DNA of 64,000 nt, taken from Kangiellaceae bacterium (lineage in GTDB: Bacteria; Pseudomonadota; Gammaproteobacteria; Enterobacterales; Kangiellaceae). Both the position numbers and the translations under genes were made by a program. Under the pieces are notes generated by a model that did not search any database, was not told where the DNA came from, and saw nothing but the letters and a program-made list of their open reading frames with translations. The stretch is from contig JAPHTP010000013.1 in NCBI GenBank assembly GCA_026196875.1, positions 1 through 64,000 of the forward strand. The letters are read 5' to 3'. Shown piece after piece: positions 58,001 through 64,000 of this stretch. The first letter of the stretch is position 1, and each line of letters begins with the position of its first letter.

Positions 58001-60401
58001 AAGTAGTTCGATAATCTGTTTTTTCTGAACTATCTTCTCTATTTACGTACTCAAACAACACATAGCGATCACCTTCCGCCCCGTTAAAACCGGTGTAGGC
58101 AATCTGCTTTAACGTATATTCACCTGCTCCATGGACGTTATACTCATAAACAATGTTATTACCAAACAAATCCTCTACATTGGAAATTGCCCATGTCATA
58201 GCAACATTCTTACCGCCGGCTTTTTGGAAAGAATCGGTTGTATCGCCGAACCAGCTAACTTTTCCATCCTGACTGACTAATTTAAAGTAAGTCTCAGTGC
58301 CATTGATTTCACCGTATTGGGTTACCGTCCCAAAATTATCAAATTCAGTTTTATATGTAGCATCGTCCTCACCATACTCTCCAGTTGATGTTTTTATTAG
58401 TTTCTGACCATCAAGGCATAATCGATCGCGAACATCATCATATTGAGGAGAAGATGTAAATCCATCTTGTGCTTGATTCGCGGCACAGCGGTGGATGGAT
58501 GAACCGGCATTTAAACTCCAACCTACGCCAACGACACCATTACCTCCTCTGGAGGAATAGCTAAGCGAAACTTGCGGTTGCATCCCATTTCTCCCTGGCG
58601 GAATAGCGATGGGAATGCTATAAGCCGCAGCTCCACCGGACACTCCGGCACTACCTTCCACGGCACCATTAGCCTGTTGCTCAGGAACAGAGATTGTTTC
58701 CAGCGGCGCATCAGGAATAACAAACTCATGTGGCAGTCCGACGTGAGTTGTATGCGAAGTCCCGTAAACAGAAGTAATTGCAAATGAGTTTTCATTAAAG
58801 TTCTGATCGTAAATAACTAAATCCAGAGAACCATCATTATCGATATCTCTGTAAAGAACTTTGTAGCGACTGTCTAATTGAGCACCGGCACTATTAAATT
58901 CAGACTGGGTGATCTTCTCTATCCATTGCTGACCACCTTCTTGATTGATTTTGAAGTAGCCACTTCCATCTCTAGCAACGAAATAAATATCACCATTACT
59001 TACCTTGTAGATATCATATTCTTTTTCACCAATAGAAAAAGCTTCTAAGACAGCTAAGTTAAAACTTAAGCTGGATGGAATGGTATGGCTTTTGTTTTCT
59101 GTAGCACTCAATTTAATACTATAGTTTTCATTACCAGCAGAACTAGTAGCAGAACCATAAATCCTACCGGTTGAAGAATTTAAGGACATCCAACTAGGTG
59201 CACCAGACAAAGTAAATGAAAGACTAGCTTCACTCACCGTAGAAGGCGTAAAGTCGTAGTTGCTGCCTTTATAAATGTACAACTGAGGACTACCAAAGAC
59301 AGAGGGTTTAGTTACCGGAGTCTGCAAACTAATCACACTGCCGGTAGTATTATTGTGATTGGTCACATTATCATTGTCAGCAGATGTCAAAGCTGTCAAA
59401 TGAATCCGGCCCCCTGAAATAGAAGCTGAGTAAGCAGCCGCACTCCAATCAATATTTAAATAACCATTAGATAGCGTCTGAACAAGACTACCTGTATTGC
59501 TTAATATATAAGAAGTCGAACCTTTAGTTTTTCCTTGCAAGAAAATTTCATCCAGCCCGTCATTAGTTAAGTCGCCGATAACAACTTCATAATCCGCCGG
59601 GTTAGCATCAAATTCAAATTCAGCATAGGAAGCATTACTCGAAGCATCCCAAGAAACAATCGCATTGTTAACTTGTGGGAAAGTGACAATCGGCGTAATC
59701 ACATCGCCGTGAAGTAAAATGATTTCCTTATTGCCTAATAGAAGTAACTCGCTGCCTGGATTGGAATTAAAGTTTCCAGCAATCGCTTTGTAGCTTTCTT
59801 CACTCCAATCCTCAATGGAAGAGATTTGAGGATGGGTGGTTGTCCAAGCTTTATGAAAATTAGTATCCAAGTACCCATTTGATGCTACCGGCATTAACCC
59901 GCCAATGGTTTCCTTAGTTTTTGGTTGGTAGTAAGCATCTTGCTCACCATCACCATTAAAATCACCGGTTACTGTGTTATGAGTAGAAGTTGAATGAGAG
60001 AATAATGGGGTGTAATCTGCCCACTCGGCAGTTATAGTTCCTGAGTGGGCAGCAAATTCTGAACCTTCAAGTTGGTAAGCGACACTACCAACTGTGAGGT
60101 TTGCAACATAGCTACCCGAAGCGCCGGAAGCTACATTAGTCCCACCAATATCAAGAGTCCTTATCGCGCTAACCGTACCTACATCGTCGCTAAACGTTTG
60201 CCAGCTAAAAGAAATTGGGCAAGTAGTAGAACTTCCATCTTGTGGTATTTGACACTTTTTGCTTGTCGGTGAAATATTGAACTGTGTCGAATAATAATTT
60301 CCACCACCGCCAACGGGAGGACCATCCTCAGCAAAAACCGGCGAACTAATAGCCGATGCCAACGCCAAAGAAGTCGCTATGATTCCTCTTCTCATCTTCA
60401 T
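52083..60401 (-). CDS. SpvB/FG-GAP/RHS polymorphic toxin with YwqJ-like deaminase end
   Basis: 2772 residues. Signal peptide (cleavage after SPVFA); He_PIG/cadherin-like Ig domain ~370-450; SpvB domain ~570-640 (AAAYSIPIAIPPGRNGMQPQ); FG-GAP/VCBS-type calcium loops such as DFNGDGEQD (~150), DYTGDGWPD (~1020), DMDGNGIQD (~1085) and DINGDGLAD (~1150); RHS/YD repeats ~1770-2460; RHS core ~2460-2510 (YDYNLGRFLSVDPFI, NPYSYIMNNPLAGTDPSGY); then a variable end. The last ~110 residues have HGRCAEASMCTQIL (~2696) and EACKSCAPTQDKLG (~2753), the Cys/Glu/CxxC zinc set of YwqJ-like deaminases. The RHS shell would enclose the toxin. Export by Sec, not PAAR/VgrG, is suggested. The ribosome site is GGAAGAGAAAAT. 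Confidence 0.9.
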   Translation of the reverse strand: MKMRRGIIATSLALASAISSPVFAEDGPPVGGGGNYYSTQFNISPTSKKCQIPQDGSSTTCPISFSWQTFSDDVGTVSAIRTLDIGGTNVASGASGSYVANLTVGSVAYQLEGSEFAAHSGTITAEWADYTPLFSHSTSTHNTVTGDFNGDGEQDAYYQPKTKETIGGLMPVASNGYLDTNFHKAWTTTHPQISSIEDWSEESYKAIAGNFNSNPGSELLLLGNKEIILLHGDVITPIVTFPQVNNAIVSWDASSNASYAEFEFDANPADYEVVIGDLTNDGLDEIFLQGKTKGSTSYILSNTGSLVQTLSNGYLNIDWSAAAYSASISGGRIHLTALTSADNDNVTNHNNTTGSVISLQTPVTKPSVFGSPQLYIYKGSNYDFTPSTVSEASLSFTLSGAPSWMSLNSSTGRIYGSATSSAGNENYSIKLSATENKSHTIPSSLSFNLAVLEAFSIGEKEYDIYKVSNGDIYFVARDGSGYFKINQEGGQQWIEKITQSEFNSAGAQLDSRYKVLYRDIDNDGSLDLVIYDQNFNENSFAITSVYGTSHTTHVGLPHEFVIPDAPLETISVPEQQANGAVEGSAGVSGGAAAYSIPIAIPPGRNGMQPQVSLSYSSRGGNGVVGVGWSLNAGSSIHRCAANQAQDGFTSSPQYDDVRDRLCLDGQKLIKTSTGEYGEDDATYKTEFDNFGTVTQYGEINGTETYFKLVSQDGKVSWFGDTTDSFQKAGGKNVAMTWAISNVEDLFGNNIVYEYNVHGAGEYTLKQIAYTGFNGAEGDRYVLFEYVNREDSSEKTDYRTTYLAGGKTRLTQRLSAIKTKYDKTEIRKYNLEYGTNSLSSGRTLLRSIEECGNRDGWTCLPKTSFEWQEAAPKYVLEPVEFDNNGTTVAANVASKIDWVVPKADIDGDGVRDWPGLDTNNDFIADVGGFMVNAEGQVTATHNSTTDGCYSRANLKFGKRCLTVDFNQDGKTDFFKLENSTNGALNIKLNGGSSWVNTPFSLEFYQDSLINISDYTGDGWPDIIVQLADSQWAQPKVYVYPHTKNNTQPYTTASRIFLFQLSENNPSVLFEYAEQIQAIGDMDGNGIQDLLVSLLPRPDDNQPGMPYPDRLILFKNSTSGELQFDEYQFTDHLVPQTSLNLGDAHFFHDINGDGLADWLSMNSGNSQYWLEAKLNTGGAFTGDWINLGVNIPTRVQFYYHSSNDPGAEAEPYVFPVIEKTMSMDYNGDGKQELLFANDVVASACSLVFHFPPGSIDRVEEYMCDDELWGNTYFMQSSNRRSPIDGNRKDVSARNFKAIYFDEALDGTITTRVEATDIVAASVERIAIDATGNGLTDVVTTFECQIEGCAWNSDAQEHGGQVVNSSLVPNRLYINRNVGASSSNDGYETIDVLKSVTQGLGVKDEWTYRPLGSDEFDTTNGAFYDPDHAYVSGDVQSGDQEHFHFGSSMMVVAEHRTSNGLSNGMNATQYKYRGAVFNNQGRGFQGFRTIIVDSPTKVDSNGDLEYTRSVTDFHQKFPKAGKVEAIRTCKASNDDEYCDGDKLSSRTVTYHEKTTASDSLYWIVAKDDTSITYPLAGGTKELSRSETSIAYADLDIYGNISKVVSQINNGFSTVKVTKEFDFDTTDTSWRNKLDYNTVQYETVTGSAVHETSLDPIKKVKTSYTWTDERLPDLVTTEPLLPANDSGKKVVVDTDYNVYGLPTEVSTYESGNLNDARKVSTTYSDDGSSVAADGYFVYEVTNAEDHNVKTTTDPSHGQALSVTQNGLTSWTDYDVFGRAEEITPPTDTGQPTYIRFADCNNGCDGINDSNIRYKTTSYQVGAPTTVAYKDKFNRVIYSKLEKFDGTASYNKVVYNRLGQKTFESVPSSATDETKGVSFEAYDLLGRLTSKTVSQPYDQSMVVAYSYVDNTTNIEVTGLEKTLTMSRTYGSDGKLIKTTQNDGTQDIVTQYAYDAMSNPIVLQDANGNAIRAKYNAMGQKDYVDDPNMGTKNFTYTEFGELLSETDANGNTYYFVYDDLGRLTYRYLNLLPTDTNQDMAEASFSYDAQCEGALDSEARLDLSGSESFSKTYSYDAWCRSSDVTTNIDGTEFKTSTVYDGNYGRVKGVLYPNKLLSETIYNSRGYATKTQNPLTNYVYHEVTSMDARGLVLTANKANGILNEGFEYWDETGQMKLVYAQTTNGASQRHRIEYIYDSFGNLKTQTTESMRSSLVSSIETYTYDKLHRLTKSARTVDGVPLNDINYDYDKVGNIKFKDDYANNYLYGDANKSSGNAGPNAIYSINKIGEGTKTFGYDNNGNLKNGDGKLISYNAFNKPVSISRNGITSRFYYGADQMRYKQVKEGRANGDEVTLYIDKVFEVISYNGETQKKLYLGDAIITETSSGGQTAHKMSFVHRDRLGSVVTITDENGDVVDNKSFDPFGKPRKGTMEDVDPPTLRDVAYADGFISTLDDLKLETRRGFTDHEHLDDAQLIHMNGRVYDYNLGRFLSVDPFIQEPGNSQSMNPYSYIMNNPLAGTDPSGYLAVLIPYIVKGGGYALAAWGAVETAEVVGETVAKYQLDELTATDAAITATAAAGEAFLMKRLKIVENLADAAGTGLKKLKDKLTSVETNNGQQPMKNTGESSTLGAKAEEAVDNARASGKGYGNKGGAAGAAEVPDETARITGKKYYQGASKDIKPEEAHPVVREVYAEIPDQKGMRGAGHGRCAEASMCTQILGDVEKATGKEITTVEQAKKYLSGTKMDVRNTKNNAVKEPKEACKSCAPTQDKLGIIDVNREK

Positions 60402-60513
60402 ATATTTTCTCTTCCAGTTTTCTTTAATTTCTCAAATTCTTTTCTAGTACTTCATAGTAATTTGTTCTTTATCTCTTCAGATAAGCTTTAGCAGAACAAA
60501 CTTAAAATTCAAA

Positions 60514-60870
60514 CTAATAATCTACGAATTGTATCCCTTCAATTTCACAAGTATTATTGCTAGATGCTCCTCGCCAATTTGGTTCATCCCAACCATTAAT
60601 TCTGATCTTTTTACCTGAATGGTAAGCTGATAAAGCCATACTCAAGACCGAGTCTTTTCCGGGAGAATCCGCTAAGACATAGTAGCCGTCTACACATTCC
60701 GATGCAGGGTTTGAAATTCGAATAAAAACATCTCCCGGAGCAGAGCTTCGGCTATACACCGAAAGGAAAGTAATTTTGCTATCTCCACTTTGAACATAAG
60801 CAGCATTTGCGTAAAAAGAAATTGATAAAGCAGCTATCAAGCTGCTGAATTTAATTACTAACTTTTTCAT
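60514..60870 (-). CDS. Small secreted paralogue B (putative OB-fold, SubB-like)
   Basis: 118 residues with a signal peptide (cleavage after FYANA). The mature core has ITFLSVYSRSSAPGDVFIRI, then YYVLADSPGKDSVLSMALSA followed by YHSGKKIRINGWDE and a C-terminal CEIEGIQFVDY. The shared helix-plus-GKK motif matches the other family members. Two cysteines may pair. It is directly upstream of the giant RHS gene on the same strand (112 bp gap), so co-expression is likely. Function unknown. Confidence 0.75.
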   Translation of the reverse strand: MKKLVIKFSSLIAALSISFYANAAYVQSGDSKITFLSVYSRSSAPGDVFIRISNPASECVDGYYVLADSPGKDSVLSMALSAYHSGKKIRINGWDEPNWRGASSNNTCEIEGIQFVDY

Positions 60871-60941
60871 TAATATTCACCTATGAATAAACCTAAATAT
60901 CTTTGAATCTAGACTATTGTGTTAAATAGTGTTTCACACCA

Positions 60942-61277
60942 CTAGTTCATCACATTCACCACACCAGATGGTGTGACTGTATTAAAAATAACTTGCGAGC
61001 CCGAATACCAACCAACGGCCGTACACTGGTGAACATACGCCTGTAATTTTTTACCAGCAGAAAATGCAGCCAAAGCGGTTGAATAAATTTCCGCATATTG
61101 CGGATGGGCTTTTTGAACATAAATTCGGTTTGGTTCATTGCATCCAGCCGGATTTCCAAAAGCGCCATAAATCATAAAGCCGCCGTCCCGTTCAATATCA
61201 ATTCTTGTAGGGATGGCCCAATTAGAATAACCGCCGGCTAAAGCTAATTGTGGAAATACTAAAAACACTATCAACAC
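60942..61277 (-). CDS. Small secreted paralogue C, start interrupted by poly-A frameshift
   Basis: 111 residues from a GTG at 61277 with no ribosome site: LIVFLVFPQLALAGGYSNW, then DGGFMIYGAFGNPAGC, IYVQKAHPQYAEIYSTALAA and FSAGKKLQAYVHQC. A better start, ATG 61290, is followed by seven As; with six As it would encode MKKLVLIVFLVFPQLALA, a perfect signal peptide in this frame. So the gene is either frameshifted, phase-variable through A6/A7, or affected by a sequencing error. Same family as 49067, 60514 and 61412. Confidence 0.7.
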   Translation of the reverse strand: MLIVFLVFPQLALAGGYSNWAIPTRIDIERDGGFMIYGAFGNPAGCNEPNRIYVQKAHPQYAEIYSTALAAFSAGKKLQAYVHQCTAVGWYSGSQVIFNTVTPSGVVNVMN

Positions 61278-61411
61278 TAATTTTTTTCATTTGTTCAATT
61301 TTTCCATATAAAAGTTATCGTATTCTTGTCAGTGATTGTTGGGTTAGGTAAAGCGATCTTAAACGCAAACATTGGTCGCTGGGCTCGTTTGTATAATGAG
61401 CAAAGCAAAAC

Positions 61412-61747
61412 TTAGAAATCCACATGCATTCGAACATAAGCAAGCTCACACACGGGGCTCCCTTCAACGACTCTTAGTTGAACCTTCTTCTGTGAAACAT
61501 ATGCCGCTAACAAAGATGAATAGATCTTGTCAGCATTTTGTGATTCCGGCTTTAATACGAAATAATTTCCCGGATAAACGGTGCAGTTAGCTTTTGTCTC
61601 ATCATCTGGTGTTGCGACGTATATATAGCCATTGGCATTAGTATAAAGATCAGATATTGTCGAGACACACCCATATGGTTGGCATTCAAAGGCGGAAGCA
61701 GACGCAGATAATAAAATGCCCACCAACACCAAAACTATTCTTTTCAT
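61412..61747 (-). CDS. Small secreted paralogue D (putative OB-fold, SubB-like)
   Basis: 111 residues from ATG 61747 (ribosome site GAGGATGTT); the frame is open to 61777 but the longer start disrupts the signal peptide MKRIVLVLVGILLSASASA. The mature core reads NGYIYVATPDDETKANCTVY, then YFVLKPESQNADKIYSSLLA and AYVSQKKVQLRVVEGSPVC. Five cysteines suggest disulfides. It is the most upstream member of the minus-strand cluster leading to the RHS gene. Confidence 0.75.
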   Translation of the reverse strand: MKRIVLVLVGILLSASASAFECQPYGCVSTISDLYTNANGYIYVATPDDETKANCTVYPGNYFVLKPESQNADKIYSSLLAAYVSQKKVQLRVVEGSPVCELAYVRMHVDF

Positions 61748-61777
61748 AACATCCTCAAAATTTCTTTTATAACTCAA

Positions 61778-62387
61778 CTTTTCTCGCCCACGATTGTGCC
61801 CGATTAACTCGCTTCACAGTTAGCAAATCCCTGCCTAATATTTGTAATTATCAGACTTTCTTCTGACTTCGCTCAGAATAAAGCCTTGAAATCATTAGAA
61901 ATGTCCAAATTTTTAATCACTGACATTTCTGTTATACACACTCACCCTTGGTATACCTCGTTTGGGCAATCCCAGAGGAAGCGGGACAAAAAGGCATAAC
62001 TATCCCTTACCCGCCAATGACCAAGATTGGGTGGGCTACGAATATTTGCTGGCCTGTCTTTTTTAAGGAGTACTTTGAAGAACTGAATGCAACTGAATAA
62101 TACTAATTAAATTTCAACTATTCCGTTTTAAGTCGAAAAATCTAATAATTTCAGCACATTACTGATCGGATGAAATTCCCTCTTCAGTAACACCTTCTAG
62201 GGAACATTTGGATCTTTTACAATGAAAAACATTGGTTAAAATTCAAATAACCTAGCTTATTGTTAATATTTTGACGGGCGAAATATTAACCAATTAACGA
62301 TTGTTTAACAAGACCAAAAATAACATTTTGAGATATATTTTTTAACAAACTCTGATATTCAGCGGTGGGATACTGAGAATTAGCTGG
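61778..62387. other. 610-bp intergenic region
   Basis: Between the small paralogue D and the aminotransferase fusion. A short hairpin ttctgacttcgctcagaa lies near 61860. A stop-terminated open stretch around 61945-62064 encodes protein-like text (PANDQDWVGYEYLLACLF) without a start and may be a gene remnant. No other feature was recognised. Confidence 0.4.
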
Positions 62388-64000
62388 TTATATTCGTGCT
62401 TTAGACTCCGCCAGAATCGATTTCAATTTGTTTAAAAAGAAGTCAGCATCTAGTATTGAAAAAGCCAGTGGCGGCTTGATTTTAAGCACATTATGAAATG
62501 GCCCTTCAGTGGTTAGTAGTATGCCCTCGTCCTTTAATCTTTCTATTACGTAATCAATTTGCTCGGTTGCCGGCTCTAACGTTACCGGGTCTTTAACAAA
62601 CTCAGCACCAATAAACATGCCTAGGCCCCTGACATCACCAATTATGGGGAAGCTTCCTTGAAGCTTTTGCAAACCTCCAACGAGGTGTCTACCCACTTCA
62701 ATAGAGTGTTGCTGCAGATTTTCCTCTTTAACTATGTCGAGTACTGCGCTACCAATAGCGCAAGAAACCGGATTACCACCAAAGGTATTAAAGTACTCCA
62801 TACCGGTAACAAAGGCGTCAGCAATTTCTTTAGTTGTAACAACTGCCGCTAAAGGATGACCGTTGCCGAGAGGCTTGCCGATTGTAATAATATCCGGAAC
62901 CACATCCTGGGTTTCAAAAGCCCACCAGTGAGTACCTACTCGTCCCATACCAACCTGTACTTCGTCGGCAATGCAGACGCCACCGGCATCGCGTACATAT
63001 TGGTAAGCCTGTTTTAAATATCCTGGCGGATGAATGATCTGTCCACCGACACCTTGGATCGATTCGCAAATAAATGCGCAAACAGGCTTATCCTGTTTGG
63101 CAAATTCATCGACAACCCGTTTTACGTCTAGAGCATATTGCTTAGCGGTTTCAGCTGTGCGCCCCCTATATTTACCTCGAAAGGGATCGGGTACGATAGT
63201 CTGTTTAACCCAATCGGGCGCACCATCGCCTCCGGCACCGTCAAATTTATATGGGCTAATATCGATGCAAGCATTGGCATTACCGTGATACGCCCCCTCC
63301 ACAACAACCATCGATTTTCGATTAGTAAATTTTCGCGCTAATCGTAAAGCGAGCTCGTTTGCTTCACTGCCGGAATTAACAAACATGCAAACAGACAATT
63401 GCTCCGGCATGGTTGCCAATAGCTTTTTTGAAAACTGAATAATGTTATCGTGTAAATAGCGGGTATTAGTATTGAGTTTTGCCATTTGCTTTTGACCGGC
63501 CACCACAACTTTGGGATGGCAATGTCCGACATGACAAACATTGTTGACCATATCTAGGTAACGCTCACCTGCTTCGTTGTATAAATAGGCCATTCGACCG
63601 GCAACAATTTTCAACGGCTGCTGATAAGCCAAGCTCAAGTTTTCACTCAGATGCCGCTTACGATATTGAATAATGTTCTGGCTATCCTGGCCGTCAATAT
63701 CTTTTATACCGCAGAGATGTTTTAGCTGTAAGGTAAACGCAATTGGATCAATTTCGGCTAAATCCGCTAACCCTTGCCAAGCACCTTTTTGTGATACCAG
63801 TAGATAGTCATTATCAGGCTGCCGCGAATACTGATAGCTCGACATGCATAAACTCACTGCCAGTCTCGCTCTGATCATATTGAGCAAAACTTCCAGCTCT
63901 ACGGGTTGCAGGGGATTGACTTGATGATAGGCTTTAACGCAAGTTTGAATAACTTGTGCTGGCTTGTCTTCTTCCATAACGGCATAAGCACAAGCAATAG
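62388..64000 (-). CDS. Class-III aminotransferase domain of a kinase-aminotransferase fusion (partial)
   Basis: The frame is open through the right edge, so the N-terminus is outside the window. The ~100 visible residues before the aminotransferase (for example [20 protein letters not shown], then [18 protein letters not shown]) look like the end of an APH/choline-kinase-like phosphotransferase domain. The rest is a class-III PLP aminotransferase of the AGXT2L/phospho-lyase type: [74 protein letters not shown], and the PLP lysine in [17 protein letters not shown]. Such fusions probably phosphorylate and then eliminate or transaminate an amino alcohol. This is not bioA. Confidence 0.88.
   Translation of the reverse strand, partial: IACAYAVMEEDKPAQVIQTCVKAYHQVNPLQPVELEVLLNMIRARLAVSLCMSSYQYSRQPDNDYLLVSQKGAWQGLADLAEIDPIAFTLQLKHLCGIKDIDGQDSQNIIQYRKRHLSENLSLAYQQPLKIVAGRMAYLYNEAGERYLDMVNNVCHVGHCHPKVVVAGQKQMAKLNTNTRYLHDNIIQFSKKLLATMPEQLSVCMFVNSGSEANELALRLARKFTNRKSMVVVEGAYHGNANACIDISPYKFDGAGGDGAPDWVKQTIVPDPFRGKYRGRTAETAKQYALDVKRVVDEFAKQDKPVCAFICESIQGVGGQIIHPPGYLKQAYQYVRDAGGVCIADEVQVGMGRVGTHWWAFETQDVVPDIITIGKPLGNGHPLAAVVTTKEIADAFVTGMEYFNTFGGNPVSCAIGSAVLDIVKEENLQQHSIEVGRHLVGGLQKLQGSFPIIGDVRGLGMFIGAEFVKDPVTLEPATEQIDYVIERLKDEGILLTTEGPFHNVLKIKPPLAFSILDADFFLNKLKSILAESKARI

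Noticed and set aside
61945-62064. Open stretch with protein-like text before the aminotransferase gene
   Set aside because: No start codon and no recognised family; noted only as a possible remnant.
62388-64000. Aminotransferase as the missing bioA
   Set aside because: The motifs and N-terminal kinase-like extension fit the AGXT2L-type group, and it is 20 kb from the bio operon.

Overview
The window looks like a chromosomal segment of an AT-rich marine-type gammaproteobacterium. Secreted hydrolases, an M16 lipoprotein protease, a POT peptide transporter and a complete bioB-F-H-C-D run fit a protein-consuming member of or near the Kangiellaceae/Aliikangiella group. That placement is an inference from gene content, not a measured phylogeny. 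I see no rRNA, tRNA, CRISPR array, intact transposase or prophage.

Layout. Bases 1-100 are a perfect 100-bp palindrome at the window edge. 0.1-12.8 kb holds mostly single genes: a pectin-acetylesterase-like hydrolase, an ankyrin protein, an HD-domain phosphohydrolase, an amino-acid permease with no canonical start codon, a GDSL esterase, a BsuPI-like secreted protein and several unknowns. 13.2-21.6 kb is a hydrolysis and uptake block: a subtilisin with two PPC domains, two lipoprotein esterases, a CadC-like membrane regulator and a POT transporter with an unusual internal insertion. 21.9-28.9 kb has a chemoreceptor and a TetR-RND-LolA-like-barrel operon, with a consensus promoter abutting a perfect 32-bp operator palindrome. 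29.0-37.8 kb carries Dam, a SprA-like metalloprotease with a small flagellar-rod-like protein, the M16 protease, an amidohydrolase/DgkA cluster and a CvfB-like RNA-binding protein. 37.9-42.8 kb is the biotin operon, divergent from comF. 43.9-49.0 kb has a MATE exporter, SrkA kinase, a 45-aa small ORF and an HBM chemoreceptor.

49.0-61.8 kb is the accessory region and the most interesting part. It centres on a 2772-aa Sec-exported SpvB/FG-GAP/RHS protein ending in a YwqJ-like deaminase domain, followed 3 bp later by a SUKH-3-like immunity gene. Further downstream is a beheaded CdiA-type tRNase toxin domain overlapping its probable immunity gene. On both sides, on the same strand, sit four small secreted paralogues plus two eroded copies. 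They share a core ending in a 'LAAY..GKK' motif that I think may be an OB-fold, SubB-like module. Dispersed REP-like repeats have broken up the downstream part. The window ends inside a kinase-aminotransferase fusion gene.

How it fits together: the left two thirds looks like stable core and nutritional chromosome. The 49-62 kb stretch looks like a polymorphic-toxin locus that swaps C-terminal toxin/immunity cassettes and keeps an expanding and decaying family of small exported proteins.
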